Shown here: positions 24,244 through 33,772 of the stretch, one piece after another
How positions within the stretch are numbered: the first letter of the stretch is position 1
Layout: each line of letters starts with the position of its first letter
Source: Foliamicus sp963666765
GTDB lineage: Bacteria > Pseudomonadota > Gammaproteobacteria > Steroidobacterales > Foliamicaceae
Length of the DNA: 64,000 nucleotides
Assembly (NCBI GenBank): GCA_963666765.1
Contig: OY762933.1
Location: 1,178,001-1,242,000 of the forward strand
Direction of reading: 5' to 3'
Position numbers and translations under genes: made by a program
Notes under the pieces: model-generated
Seen by the model: only the letters and a program-made list of their open reading frames with translations
Told to the model about the DNA's origin: nothing
Databases searched by the model: none

Positions 24244-25818
24244 CTAGTTCATTTCTTCGCGAAGGCCCTTGACGAGGCCGACGCACATGCACAACAGCAC
24301 TACGGTGAAGGGCAGGCCCACCGAAAGGGTCAGCGCCTGCAGCGAGGCCATTCCGCCGCCCAGCATCAGCGCCATCGCGGCGAGCCCGGCCAGAAGGCAC
24401 CAGAAGGCGCGTTGCTGCACGGGCGCGTCCATCTTGCCGCCGGCCGTGATGGTGTCCATCACGAGCGATCCCGAGTCGGCCGACGTGACAAAAAAGATCG
24501 TGATCAGGAATACGCTGACGGCCGAAACGAATCCGGTCATCGGCAAGGGCTCCAGCATCTTGAACAGGGCCAGTTCGGGCACAGATTCCGCCACGCCCGT
24601 ATAGCCGTCGGAAAAGTACTGATCCAGCGCGGCGCCGCCGAACGTCGCCATCCACAGGATGCCGATGATGGTCGGCACGATCAGCACCCAGGTGATGAAT
24701 TCGCGCACGGTGCGTCCAAAACTGATGCGCGCGATGAACATGCCCACGAACGGCGCCCAGGCGACCCACCAGGCCCAGTAGAACGTCGACCAGTCGCGCA
24801 CAAAAGCCGTGTCCTCGCGGCCGATCCAGTTGCTCAATGCCGGCAGGTAATAGATGTAATCGACGCTCGCCATGGCGATCGTCGCGAGAATAACCAGCGT
24901 TGGGCCCGCGATCAGGACGAACAGCCACAACAAGCCCGCAAGCACCATGTTGATCCAGCTCAGGCGCTTGACGCCCTTGTCCAGCCCGGCGATGACGGAC
25001 ATCAGCGCGATGCCGATGATCACCATGATCAGAATGGCCCGGGTGGCGGTAGTCGCGGGAATCCCGAACAGGTACTGCAATCCACCGGCGATCTGCTCGG
25101 CGCCGAAGCCCAGCGATACCGCCAGCCCGAACAGCGTCGCCAGCACCGCAACGATGTCCACTACATGACCGAAAGGCCCCCAAACGGACTTGCCGATCAG
25201 CGGGAAGAAGCCGGAGCGCAGCGTCAGCGGCATGCCGCGATTGAAACAGAAGAATGCCAGCGACAAGCCGGCGACCGCGTAGATCGCCCAGGCGTGCAGC
25301 CCCCAATGCAGGATCGCCGCGGACATGCCGGCGGCGCGCGCCGCGTCGGTGTCGGCGGGATCGATGCCCAGCGGCGGCGCCAACGTGTGAGTCACGGGCT
25401 CCAGTACGCCGAAGAACATCAAACCGATGCCTACGCCTGCCGCAAACAGCATGGCCAGCCACGCCGAATAGCCGTACTGTGGGGCGGCGTCCTTGCCGCC
25501 GAGACGAATCCGCCCCAGCCGGGACAGCGCGATGCCAATACAGAACACGACAAAGAGGTTCGACGCAGCGAAGAAAAACCAGTCAAACGTCACGGTCGTC
25601 CAGACCCTCAGATCGGCGAACACCGCTGTCGCCTGCTGCGGAAACAGCAAGGTGCCGATCACGAGCATGACCACCAGCAGCGCGGAAACAATGAACACCG
25701 GGTTATGGATGTCGAGACCCCAGAACCGGATGTTCTGATCGCCGATTTCGTGGCCGATGTCGGGAGCCGCAGGCTTGGCCGATGCGGAGTCTGTGCGCGC
25801 GTTGACGCCGTCAATCAT
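24244..25818 (-). CDS. BCCT-family betaine/carnitine/choline transporter
   Basis: 524 aa from ATG 25818. Twelve hydrophobic segments are visible. The BCCT signature around the substrate site is present: FYWAWWVAWAPFVGMFIARISFGRTVREF, with the aromatic-box tryptophans, and the conserved GLHAWAIYAVAGLSLAFF segment. The family imports quaternary ammonium compounds by Na+ or H+ symport, or by antiport as in CaiT. The short N- and C-terminal tails lack a long osmosensory extension, which favours nutrient uptake over osmoregulation. It is the last gene on a minus-strand run that includes MttB, the corrinoid protein and the methyl-THF methyltransferase, so its cargo is probably the methyl donor of that system. 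Confidence 0.93.
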   Translation of the reverse strand: MIDGVNARTDSASAKPAAPDIGHEIGDQNIRFWGLDIHNPVFIVSALLVVMLVIGTLLFPQQATAVFADLRVWTTVTFDWFFFAASNLFVVFCIGIALSRLGRIRLGGKDAAPQYGYSAWLAMLFAAGVGIGLMFFGVLEPVTHTLAPPLGIDPADTDAARAAGMSAAILHWGLHAWAIYAVAGLSLAFFCFNRGMPLTLRSGFFPLIGKSVWGPFGHVVDIVAVLATLFGLAVSLGFGAEQIAGGLQYLFGIPATTATRAILIMVIIGIALMSVIAGLDKGVKRLSWINMVLAGLLWLFVLIAGPTLVILATIAMASVDYIYYLPALSNWIGREDTAFVRDWSTFYWAWWVAWAPFVGMFIARISFGRTVREFITWVLIVPTIIGILWMATFGGAALDQYFSDGYTGVAESVPELALFKMLEPLPMTGFVSAVSVFLITIFFVTSADSGSLVMDTITAGGKMDAPVQQRAFWCLLAGLAAMALMLGGGMASLQALTLSVGLPFTVVLLCMCVGLVKGLREEMN

Positions 25819-25885
25819 ATCGACACCACGAGAATTTCCGGAGCTGCGCGGGGCATGATTGCGGACGCCGTGGATCGGTCCCCGG

Positions 25886-27748
25886 TCAGATGCCGTAGCG
25901 GCGCCGGACGTCTTCGCCCAGCGCATCTTTCAGCGGATCGAGCCAGGACTCGTAATTGCGCCAGTAGTCCAGACCCGACTTGAATATCGGCTGGCGGACC
26001 TGCTCGGAACTGGGCGTGCGCACCGCCCGTTCCGTACGGTGAAAACTCAGGCAGCCCGGCTCGAATTCGAGTCCGCAGTGGTCGAGAATTCGACGGACCT
26101 GGGTTTCCAGGTCCCCCACCACATCCTCGTACTGGACGCACAGCACTTTTCCGGGCAGCACCGCGTCCCAGTGGTCCATGAGTTCGACGTAATCGCGGTA
26201 GTACTGCCCGACGTCCGCCAGGTCGTAGGTGAATTGCTGGCCTTCGGCGAATAGCTGCTTGTAGCCGCTGAAACCGCAGGCCATGGGGTGGCGCCTGGCG
26301 TCGATGATCTTCGCGTTGGGCAGTACCAGGTGAATCAGTCCGATGTGGCGGAAGTTGTTCGGCATCTTGTCAACGAAAAACGGAGCTTCCTGGCGGTGAA
26401 TCCGCGTGTCGTCGATGTATTGCTGCCCGAACTCGCGCAGTTCCCCGTCGGAGAGCGTCGCCAGAATCTCGGGGTAGTCGGGCTCATTCCTGCTGCGTCC
26501 GCGGCGCCGTAACTGCTGCGCCAGCGACACCATGTTCGGCAGCTCCAGGGTGCCGTCCACCCTGGAATGGGACGAGAGGATCTGTTCCAGCAGCGTCGAA
26601 CCGGCCCGGGGCAGACCGACGACGAAAATCGGATCGCCGGCAGGATGCCCCGCCCTGGCGCCGCGATCAAGCATCCCGGCGGTGCATACCCGCTGCTGCG
26701 CGCGCAGTTCGTCCGTCATCCTGTCCGCATCGTAGTTGCCCGCCGCCTTCTTCGCGCGGTTGCCCTGCGCGTAGAAACCATATGAGGTCTCGAAGTCGTC
26801 GCGGTCTTCGTAGGCCTTGCCCAGGGCGAAACTCAGATGCACGCGGTCGGCATGGGCCAGTTCCTGGCTTCGCTCCTGCGCATGCATCCGCTCAAGTTCG
26901 GTGTCGCTGAACGAGTAGACCTTCAGGTTGGAAAGCGAATACCAGGCTTCGCCGTGGCGTGGCTGGCTGTCGATCGCCGCCTGGTAGGAGGCGACAGCGT
27001 CGTCGTACTGGCCGTTGGTCTTGAACGCATGGCCCTTCGATGTAAGCGTGACCGGGTCTCCCGGGATTCGCTTCAGCACCCTGTCGAAAAGGCTCAGCGC
27101 CTCCTCGTAGTTGCCGGTCTGCATGCACTCGATCGCATAGATGGACTGGAACTGCGGATTCTCCGGCGAAGTTTCAAGCAGCGCCCTGGCCTGCTCAAGG
27201 GCCTTTGCGAATCGCTGGCGTTTCCTGAGCGCCTGGATGTAGTCCATGTGTACCCGCACGTTCTTCGGATCGAACTGGTGCGCCGATTCCAGCAGAAACT
27301 CGGCGTCCGCCAGTACGCCGAAGCGGATGCCGATGTCGGCCAGCAGCCGCATGGCCTCTACGTGGTGAGGCGCCTTTTGCAGGAATTTTCGGCACAGGTC
27401 CTCCGCCTTGAGCAGCTTGCCCTGGCTCAACAGGTCCATAACGACGACCAGCGGTTGCGGCAATCGCTTCAGGTACTCCAGTTGCGCCCTGACCTGCGCC
27501 GCCTCCTGCAGGCGCCCTCCACGGGTCAGGCAATGCAATTGCCCCCGCCAGCTCGCCACCAGCGCCGGGTTGAACCGGCAGGCCTGCCTGTAAGACAGCA
27601 GCGCACGTTCGGGCCGGCCCATGTCGCGGTACGCGTGACCCTCTTCCTGGTGCGCCCGGCCGTTCTCGGGCGCGAGGACTTTCAGCCTGGCAAGCTGCGA
27701 CAGCGCCGCGTCGAACTCGCGCCGGTAGCGGCGGCAGACCGCGCTCAT
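25886..27748 (-). CDS. Tetratricopeptide-repeat sulfotransferase; start codon unresolved
   Basis: 620 aa from the first ATG (27748). The N-terminal two thirds are TPR helices (for example PENGRAHQEEGHAYRDMGRPERALLSYRQAC and GDPVTLTSKGHAFKTNGQYDDAVASYQAAI). The C-terminal third is a sulfotransferase: the PAPS 5'-phosphosulfate loop FVVGLPRAGSTLLEQILSSHS and the 3'-phosphate region RRHPMACGFSGYKQLFAEG. It moves sulfate from PAPS to a protein, glycan or small molecule. Oddly, the frame stays open upstream to about 28124 without ATG, GTG or TTG, and residues just before the ATG (VSKQYEEALADLGVILRDEPDNTDALY) look like another TPR. So the true start lies upstream, on a rare codon or hidden by a sequence error. 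Confidence 0.85.
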   Translation of the reverse strand: MSAVCRRYRREFDAALSQLARLKVLAPENGRAHQEEGHAYRDMGRPERALLSYRQACRFNPALVASWRGQLHCLTRGGRLQEAAQVRAQLEYLKRLPQPLVVVMDLLSQGKLLKAEDLCRKFLQKAPHHVEAMRLLADIGIRFGVLADAEFLLESAHQFDPKNVRVHMDYIQALRKRQRFAKALEQARALLETSPENPQFQSIYAIECMQTGNYEEALSLFDRVLKRIPGDPVTLTSKGHAFKTNGQYDDAVASYQAAIDSQPRHGEAWYSLSNLKVYSFSDTELERMHAQERSQELAHADRVHLSFALGKAYEDRDDFETSYGFYAQGNRAKKAAGNYDADRMTDELRAQQRVCTAGMLDRGARAGHPAGDPIFVVGLPRAGSTLLEQILSSHSRVDGTLELPNMVSLAQQLRRRGRSRNEPDYPEILATLSDGELREFGQQYIDDTRIHRQEAPFFVDKMPNNFRHIGLIHLVLPNAKIIDARRHPMACGFSGYKQLFAEGQQFTYDLADVGQYYRDYVELMDHWDAVLPGKVLCVQYEDVVGDLETQVRRILDHCGLEFEPGCLSFHRTERAVRTPSSEQVRQPIFKSGLDYWRNYESWLDPLKDALGEDVRRRYGI

Positions 27749-28029
27749 GTACAGCGCGTCGGTGTTGTCCGGTTCATCCCGGAGGATGACGCCGAGGTCG
27801 GCCAGCGCCTCCTCGTATTGCTTCGAGACTATCCGGGACTGAATTTCGGCCAGCGCAGGCTTGTCCGGCGCCTGCCTGCGCCGCGCACGACCGTTACCTG
27901 CCGCGGGTTGGCGATTGCTGCGAGAGGCAGGACGGCGGGGATGTACAGGACGCTCGGCGCGCCCGGACGCGCCAGCGGCATCCCCCGGAGAGGATGCCGT
28001 ATCGGCGCCTGCAGCCGGGCCCGGATCGG

Positions 28030-30612
28030 TCAGAAGTTCACGCTCGCGCGTACGCCGAATGTCCTGGGTCTCGCGTAGGTGACGTGGTGCCTGTCGAACA
28101 CGAAGGAGCGCGACACTTCGGCCCGTTCATCGGTCAGGTTGCTGCCGAAGAGGGTCACCGACCAGTTGTCGCTGGCCACGCCTGCCGTCAGGCCGAACAT
28201 TGTCCAGCTTTCGACCCGGTCGCGATTGATGGTGATGATGTCGCTGTACGAATCCGCGGACCAGGTAATCATCGGCATCACGTGCGCCGTCCACCCGCTG
28301 CCCTGCAGGATCCACTCGTAGCGAGCGCGCAGATTGCCCTGGTTGCCCGGCGCGAACGCAAGCTCGTCCCCCTCGCGAACGTCGTTGGTGGGGGTGATCT
28401 TGCGCGTGATCTCCGAGTCGAGGAACGAGACGGCGCCGCCGATGGTCAGCCCGTCGATCCCGGGCGGCAGCCAGATGAAGTCCGCCTCCAGGCCCCTGAC
28501 CCGCGCGTCCGCCGCGTTGGCCGAGAAGAACAGGTTGACAATGCTGGTATCGAAGATCGTGGTCTGCAGATTGTCGATATCGATGTTGAACAGCGCCGCG
28601 TTCAAACGCAGGGCGCTGCCGAGATCAGCCTTCATGCCCACCTCAAGATTCACGACCTCGTCCGTTTCCAGCACGTAGGGCACGACAAAACCGCTGCCGT
28701 CCGCACTCGGTCTGCCGCCGGGGCGATTCAGCAGGCCGGGACGGAAGCCCTCCGAGAACGTCACGTAGTAGAGGTGCGCCGGCTGCGGCCGCCAGCCGAG
28801 GGTGGCCTTCAGGATCGTGCCGTCGGCCACGGCCTTGGGGCCGTCCTTGTACAGTTGGGAAATATTCGTGCCGAAGCGCTGGCCGTCAGAACCCAGGGTG
28901 GCGCCGGTATTGCCGAACGATGAATTGGCGCTGCCTTCGAGATCAACTTCCGTCTCGTAGTTGCGCGCGCCCAGCGTCAGGGTGAACTGGTCGCTCAGGT
29001 CGAAGTCCAGTTCGCCGAACACGCCGAACTGACTGTCCGTGCGCCGGATGTCGTTGCGGAATATGACCCCCGTGGGGAACGGTCCCGGGAAGGTGTAATA
29101 GCCCGGGCCGGCATTAAAGCTCGTTCCCGCGGGGTTGCCCGGGGCCGCCTCGACATTGGTCAGCGGGTAGTTCGGCGCGAATCCCGGGTCTCCCCGCCAG
29201 CCGATGGCGTGGACGGAACCGGGATAGGTGAAGTCGTTGACCTCGATGAGTTCAATATCGCTGGTGAACACACCGCCCTGCAGGCGCCAGCGCTTGGACT
29301 GGTCGGTGGTGAAGCGGACCTCGTGGGACTCGACGTCGAGCCAGTTGCGGCTATGCACAAACAGGGTCGGATCATTGCAGTGGCCGGATCCAAGGACCCC
29401 ATTACCGAACCTGTTCGCGTAATAGACGTTGTAGTAATCGCAGATGTAATAGGGCAGGTACTGGCCCACGAACAGGTAGTCGGAGTAATCGACGATCTGG
29501 TCGGATTCCCGGTCGGTGAATGCGCCGGCGTAGATGACTTCCAGCTCGCCCAGCCGGCCCGTCAGCGTCAGGGCCGTGTTGTCGAAGGTGTCGAAGATGG
29601 CCTCGTCCACGAAGCGGTTGATTTCCAGGTCGCCCACCTCGGGGTTGGAGAAGAACACGCCGTCCGCCTCGGTGTCCTGGGTGGTATGCGAAACCAGCAG
29701 GTTCCAGTTGTCGGTGATGTCCCAACTGGCGGAGATACGGCCGCCGGTATAGGTGACGCCGTTGATATCTTCGCCGGCGACATCGCTGTTGTCGGCCGCG
29801 GTGAAGGTCACTCCGGAGAGGTCGGCTCCGGCCCCGAATCCGGCGCGGTGCGCGGCAACGGGGACGCCGTTCTTGCGAACGGTGCCTTCGAGCCTCCACC
29901 GGGCGCTTCCACTGGCGTCCCGGGTCGTGGCGACATTGTCGATCCAGCCGCCCTGCTTGTCCCTGTAAACGACGCCGCGCAAGCCGAAGGTGTCGCCCAA
30001 GGGAAGGTTCAGCACGGCTTCGACGTTGGCGCCGGTATCGCCGCCGCTGATCGTGTTCGCGCCGAACTTCACATTGCCGTAAAACTCGTTCAGGTCCGGC
30101 TTGTTCGTGATCAGGCGCACATTGCCGGCCTGCGAACTCGCTCCGTACAACGTCCCCTGGGGACCCGAAAGCACCTCAATGCGCGCCAGGTCCGCCGCAT
30201 AGACGTCAAGGTTGCGGCCCGGATGCGCCAGCGGCTGCTCGTCCAGGTAGAAGGCGACGTTGGGCGCCAGACCGGCCACGCCGGCGGTCGTGAGGTTGGG
30301 CGTAGTCGATGCGACGCCACGAATATAGATGGTGTTCTGGCCCGGTCCGCTGCCGCCGGCAGTCACGCTGGGCAATTGCAGCACGTAGTCCGCGAAATTG
30401 GTTATGCCGAGTTCAGTGATCTCGCGGGTGTCCAGGGCGGTCACGGCCAGAGGAACATCCTGCAGCGACTCCTGAACGCGCCTCGCGGTAACCACGATCT
30501 CGTCGAACTCCCGGCCGGGGCCTTCCTCCTGCGCCGCTACCGGCGCGCCGACCAGCGCCGCCGCGACGGCGGCGGATAAAACCGTGTGTTGCGTGGGTAC
30601 ATTAAATGCCAT
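28030..30612 (-). CDS. TonB-dependent outer-membrane receptor (3)
   Basis: 860 aa from ATG 30612 (GGGAG about 10 bases upstream). The signal peptide VLSAAVAAALVGAPVAA|QEE is followed by a TonB-box-like FDEIVVTARRVQESLQDVPLAVTA, the plug (FYLDEQPLAHPGRNLDVYAADLARIEVLSGPQGTLYG) and a barrel ending in ...TFGVRASVNF with terminal Phe. It is larger than the other two receptors and matches the sphingomonad/alteromonad type that takes up plant- or alga-derived compounds. It lies between the MttB gene and the sulfotransferase gene on the same strand. It may bring the methylated substrate across the outer membrane. Confidence 0.92.
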   Translation of the reverse strand: MAFNVPTQHTVLSAAVAAALVGAPVAAQEEGPGREFDEIVVTARRVQESLQDVPLAVTALDTREITELGITNFADYVLQLPSVTAGGSGPGQNTIYIRGVASTTPNLTTAGVAGLAPNVAFYLDEQPLAHPGRNLDVYAADLARIEVLSGPQGTLYGASSQAGNVRLITNKPDLNEFYGNVKFGANTISGGDTGANVEAVLNLPLGDTFGLRGVVYRDKQGGWIDNVATTRDASGSARWRLEGTVRKNGVPVAAHRAGFGAGADLSGVTFTAADNSDVAGEDINGVTYTGGRISASWDITDNWNLLVSHTTQDTEADGVFFSNPEVGDLEINRFVDEAIFDTFDNTALTLTGRLGELEVIYAGAFTDRESDQIVDYSDYLFVGQYLPYYICDYYNVYYANRFGNGVLGSGHCNDPTLFVHSRNWLDVESHEVRFTTDQSKRWRLQGGVFTSDIELIEVNDFTYPGSVHAIGWRGDPGFAPNYPLTNVEAAPGNPAGTSFNAGPGYYTFPGPFPTGVIFRNDIRRTDSQFGVFGELDFDLSDQFTLTLGARNYETEVDLEGSANSSFGNTGATLGSDGQRFGTNISQLYKDGPKAVADGTILKATLGWRPQPAHLYYVTFSEGFRPGLLNRPGGRPSADGSGFVVPYVLETDEVVNLEVGMKADLGSALRLNAALFNIDIDNLQTTIFDTSIVNLFFSANAADARVRGLEADFIWLPPGIDGLTIGGAVSFLDSEITRKITPTNDVREGDELAFAPGNQGNLRARYEWILQGSGWTAHVMPMITWSADSYSDIITINRDRVESWTMFGLTAGVASDNWSVTLFGSNLTDERAEVSRSFVFDRHHVTYARPRTFGVRASVNF

Positions 30613-30769
30613 AGTCCCGAATCTCCCGGCAGCCCAATCGTTGACTTCCAACCATACCATAAGCAATAAATTCGCGGCCCGCTGATTCCCAGGTTTGCAG
30701 CAGGATCTTCCGGACAGGGAGTCTTCCGGTGTTGAGGAGCCGCTGTTGACTGCAATCCGGGCTCGCTTT

Positions 30770-32311
30770 CTATCGCCCCATGGCCGCCCGGGAGAGACGA
30801 ATCGGGAACCTGGACCGTATGCGGGCGTCGATTTCGTCGCTGACGTGGCGTGGCGCGTGCTGAGCGAGGATTTCCCGCGTTTTTTCGACGGCGCGATGCA
30901 CCAGCACCGGCTTGCCCTGTTCTTCCCAGACGGTCGGGCTGTTGCGGTCGCTGAAGTCGGGATATATGTACTCGCTTTGCATCACCTGCAGGGTGCTCCC
31001 GGAACCCAGGTAATGCCCTTCGCCGCTGGTGCAGATCTGCTCGATCTCGGCGAAGCTCAGCGTTTCGGAGTTGACTTCGATCCCCCGGGTAACGCGCCCG
31101 ATGGCGCCCAGGACGTCGTTGTCCAGCAACAGGCTCTCGGGGCATGTGCCCAGCAGGCTGGCGTACATGCCGGCGGATTCATAAACGATGTTCGCCCCGG
31201 ACAAGGCCGCGGACAGCACCGTTGCCGCACGTTCCGCGCCGGCCTGGAAGTCCGGAAACTTGGCGTCGGTCATGCCGCAGGCGGTGCCGAAAGGAAGGTC
31301 GAAATGAATACCGAGCTGGGCGCAGGCGGCCGACAGCAGGCCCTGCTCCGGCGAGCCGCCGCTCATCGCTCCGGTACGCAGATCGGAAACGAACGGCCAG
31401 GCGCCGAGAATCGCCGGGGCGCCCGGCTTGATCGCGTTGACATAGACCAGCCCGCCGAGGCACTCCGCCCAGGCCTGGGAAACCGCCCCGGCCAGGTAGG
31501 CGGGGGTCGTCGCGCCGGCCTGGCCCGCCGACAGCAGCAGTACCGGCATGCCGCCCTCCACGGCCACCCGCAGGCACTCGAGGGCATCGGTGGCGAACTT
31601 CAGCGGCGGGACCACAAAGCAGTTGGACTGGCTGACGAAGGGTCGCGCCCGCCACTCGGCCTCGCCGCCGGCGACGAGATGCAGCATCTCAAGGCTCTTC
31701 TCCACGTGCCCGGGCAGCGTCCAGCTCGAACCGACGTGCTTGCTGGTGCCCGTCACCGCGCAGTAGAGGGTATTGATGTCCATCTCGTAGTTGTCGGGAA
31801 TGTCCCGGGGTACGCAGGTGCGCTGGAACATGTGAATGTGCTCGCAGGTATCGACGATACGCGCCATGTCGTACAGGTCCTGCGCTTCGGAATGCCTGTA
31901 GAGATCTTTTTCCGTGTCGGCGATCATCACCGCGGCGCCGGCGGTGGAAAAGTGCACTCTGGCGCCGCTCAGGTCCAGGTCCCTGCGCGGGTCCTGAGCG
32001 TGCAGCACGAGGTTCCTCCGGGCCTGCCGCAGGGTGCGCTCGACCAGACTGACCGGCATGCGCAAACGTCCGTCCTCGCCGAGCACCGCGCCGGCCGCCG
32101 TGCAGGTTTCGATGCAGTGAGGGGTGGGGTCGGCGAATCCCACCTGGTCGAGAATCTTCAAGGCGTTTTCCGCGACGGCCGCAACGCCGGCAGCGGACAG
32201 GGGCCGGTATTGTCCTCCGGTATGCCCCGGCTGAACCGGCTTGATTGCTTCGGCAAGCGGCGCGGCGCGCTCGGCCCTTCGGGCCCTTCTACCACCTGAT
32301 CGTCTAGGCAT
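30770..32311 (-). CDS. Trimethylamine methyltransferase (MttB)-superfamily protein, non-pyrrolysine (1)
   Basis: 513 aa. ATG 32311 has GGAGA 6-7 bases upstream and is preferred over the longer in-frame reading. A basic N-terminal tail (RRSGGRRARRAERA) leads into the MttB TIM barrel: ALKILDQVGF, HFSTAGAAVMIADTEKDLYRHS, FVSQSNCFVVPPLKF, INAIKPGAP-type and FGTACGMTDAKFPDFQAG segments. The frame has no amber codon, so this is a non-Pyl member like MtgB (glycine betaine). Such enzymes transfer a methyl from a quaternary amine to a Co(I) corrinoid protein. The methyl-THF:corrinoid methyltransferase gene is 59 bases upstream and the corrinoid protein is in the same run. Substrate is inferred, not shown. 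Confidence 0.88.
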   Translation of the reverse strand: MPRRSGGRRARRAERAAPLAEAIKPVQPGHTGGQYRPLSAAGVAAVAENALKILDQVGFADPTPHCIETCTAAGAVLGEDGRLRMPVSLVERTLRQARRNLVLHAQDPRRDLDLSGARVHFSTAGAAVMIADTEKDLYRHSEAQDLYDMARIVDTCEHIHMFQRTCVPRDIPDNYEMDINTLYCAVTGTSKHVGSSWTLPGHVEKSLEMLHLVAGGEAEWRARPFVSQSNCFVVPPLKFATDALECLRVAVEGGMPVLLLSAGQAGATTPAYLAGAVSQAWAECLGGLVYVNAIKPGAPAILGAWPFVSDLRTGAMSGGSPEQGLLSAACAQLGIHFDLPFGTACGMTDAKFPDFQAGAERAATVLSAALSGANIVYESAGMYASLLGTCPESLLLDNDVLGAIGRVTRGIEVNSETLSFAEIEQICTSGEGHYLGSGSTLQVMQSEYIYPDFSDRNSPTVWEEQGKPVLVHRAVEKTREILAQHAPRHVSDEIDARIRSRFPIRLSRAAMGR

Positions 32312-32370
32312 CGCTGCTCTCCGCGGCATACGAGTTGGAAGATGCTGAAAGCATAGCTCTTTCCACAGGG

Positions 32371-33267
32371 TCAGCCGCGGCGGCGACGGCCCCGCCGCCG
32401 CCCCCGGGCCCCGGCCGGCGCGCCGGGTTCGCGGTACCTCGCAATCCAGCGCGCGCAATCGGGATCCTTGCCCATCATGACATCGGCCCCAAGGACCGCC
32501 TGGACGACCTCGGCATGCAGCGGGTTGGTGATCGCGGAAGTCATGCCGGCGCCGATCGCCATGGTGAGGAATGCGCTGTTGATGCCGTTTCGATTCGGCA
32601 GACCGAAGCTCACGTTGGACGCGCCGCAGGTGGTATTGACCTTCAGCTCCCCGCGCAAGCGGCTGACCAGACGCATGACCTGCCTGCCGGCGGAGTTGAT
32701 TGCGCCGATCGGCATGACCAGCGGATCGACCACCACGTCGCTCGGGGAAATGCCGTGGTCCTGCGCTCTTTCCACGATCTTCCTGGCCACTTCGAAGCGC
32801 ACGTCCGGGTCCTCGGAGATGCCGGTCTCGTCGTTGGAAATGGCCACTACCGCGGCGCCGTGCCGCGCCACCAGCGGCAGCACCGTTTCCAGCCTGTCCT
32901 CTTCGCCCGTCACGGAGTTGACCAGCGCCTTGCCGCGATAGACCGCCAGGCCGGATTCCAGCGCAGCGACGATGGAGGAATCGATGGACAGCGGCACGTC
33001 GGTTACCGACTGCACCAGCTTGATGGACTCGGCCAGCATGGCGGGTTCGTCCGCCAGCGGGATCCCGGCGTTCACGTCCAGCATGTGGGCGCCGGCCTCC
33101 ACCTGGGCGAGGGCGTCGGCGACCACCCGGTCATAGTTGCCCGCCTTCATTTCTTCCGCGAGGATCTTGCGCCCGGTGGGGTTGATGCGCTCGCCTATGA
33201 TCACGAAGGGCCGATCGAAACCGATCGCCACTTCCCGGCTGGCAGACGCAATTACTGTGTCCGTCAT
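32371..33267 (-). CDS. Methyl-THF:corrinoid methyltransferase-like pterin-binding protein (MtgA/AcsE/MtvA type)
   Basis: 298 aa. The pterin-binding TIM barrel is clear: FVIIGERINPTGRKILAEEM, GAHMLDVNAGIP, PLSIDSSIVAALESGL, LVNSVTGEEDRLE, and the Asn/Asp pterin contacts in VVDPLVMPIG and TTCGASNVSFGLPNRNGINSAF. These match the single-domain methyltransferases that move methyl groups between corrinoid protein and tetrahydrofolate, as MtgA does in glycine-betaine-using Desulfitobacterium, rather than DHPS or full MetH. In this setting it should make methyl-THF. The C-terminus has an unusual Arg/Gly tail (ARGRRRGRRRRG). It follows the 103-aa gene and precedes mttB in the same operon. Confidence 0.88.
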   Translation of the reverse strand: MTDTVIASASREVAIGFDRPFVIIGERINPTGRKILAEEMKAGNYDRVVADALAQVEAGAHMLDVNAGIPLADEPAMLAESIKLVQSVTDVPLSIDSSIVAALESGLAVYRGKALVNSVTGEEDRLETVLPLVARHGAAVVAISNDETGISEDPDVRFEVARKIVERAQDHGISPSDVVVDPLVMPIGAINSAGRQVMRLVSRLRGELKVNTTCGASNVSFGLPNRNGINSAFLTMAIGAGMTSAITNPLHAEVVQAVLGADVMMGKDPDCARWIARYREPGAPAGARGRRRGRRRRG

Positions 33268-33304
33268 GCCTCGGCCCCAAACTGACGCATCCGGTACATG
33301 CCTT

Positions 33305-33322
33305 TAGGGCCTCTCGGCCCTA
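33305..33322. terminator. Intercistronic hairpin overlapping a stop codon
   Basis: TAGGGCC (33305-33311), loop TCTC, GGCCCTA (33316-33322) form a perfect 7-bp stem. Read on the minus strand it contains the TAG stop of the 103-aa gene at 33322-33320 and sits 38 bases before the ATG of the methyltransferase at 33267. No T-run follows, so partial termination or mRNA processing between the two genes is more likely than a full stop. Confidence 0.4.
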
Positions 33323-33631
33323 ATCCTCCGCCAGACCGTGATTGCGAATGAGCGCCAGCAGGCGTTCGTCCGAATAGCGCGTTTCGGTCCGGGCCGCAAG
33401 CCGGTCGGCGACCTCCTGCAAATCGGCCCCCGCGTCATCCGCCCCGGGCTCGACAGGCTCCCGCGCCCATTCATTGAGGTAGGCATCGGCGCTGCGCTTC
33501 TTCGCCCGCATGGCGGCGCGATCGATGGCGTTCTGAAAGCGCCCGCTCAACCGCGCCCTTGCGCGCCTTCTGCCCTGCCTGACGATTACCTGTGAGGGAA
33601 TATCACGCCACTTCACCAGGATAATGTCCAC
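33320..33631 (-). CDS. Small protein of the 'virulence factor' family (PF13769-like)
   Basis: 103 aa from GTG 33631. The N-terminal block IILVKWRDIPSQVIVRQGRRRARARLSGRFQNAIDRAAMRA is the hallmark of a small family that databases label 'virulence factor', a name with no clear functional basis. From memory, relatives occur with MttB-type and methyl-THF genes in marine proteobacteria. The C-terminal half is acidic. Given the operon (corrinoid protein, DUF1638, this, methyltransferase, MttB), a role in assembly or in corrinoid handling is a fair guess, without proof. Confidence 0.75.
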   Translation of the reverse strand: MDIILVKWRDIPSQVIVRQGRRRARARLSGRFQNAIDRAAMRAKKRSADAYLNEWAREPVEPGADDAGADLQEVADRLAARTETRYSDERLLALIRNHGLAED

Positions 33632-33681
33632 AGCGTCAGCCCTTGGCGCAAGTCCCGCGTCGCACCGAGAGCGGCGAGGCG

Positions 33682-33772
33682 CCCGGCTGACAAGGCGCGA
33701 GGAGCGAGAATATCGGGAATATTTGAGTGACGAGCAACGCCGTCAGCCGGGATGCATTGCCGTTCGAATGCA
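33682..33772. other. Candidate structured RNA or palindromic element between DUF1638 and the small-protein gene
   Basis: In the 163-base gap 33632-33794, CCCGGCTGAC (33682-33691) pairs with GTCAGCCGGG (33742-33751), extended past a 2-base bulge by GGCG/CGCC. Its centre has AATAT-CGGGA-ATATT, itself a short hairpin, and directly after comes TGCATT (33753-33758) with AATGCA (33767-33772). So there are three nested or adjacent stems in about 90 bases. No ORF with coding character fills the gap. It could be a regulatory RNA inside the operon, a processing site, or a repeat element. Confidence 0.45.

Noticed and set aside
30770..32311. Pyrrolysine read-through in the MttB-family genes
   Set aside because: Neither MttB frame contains an internal amber codon, and no pyl genes are in the window.
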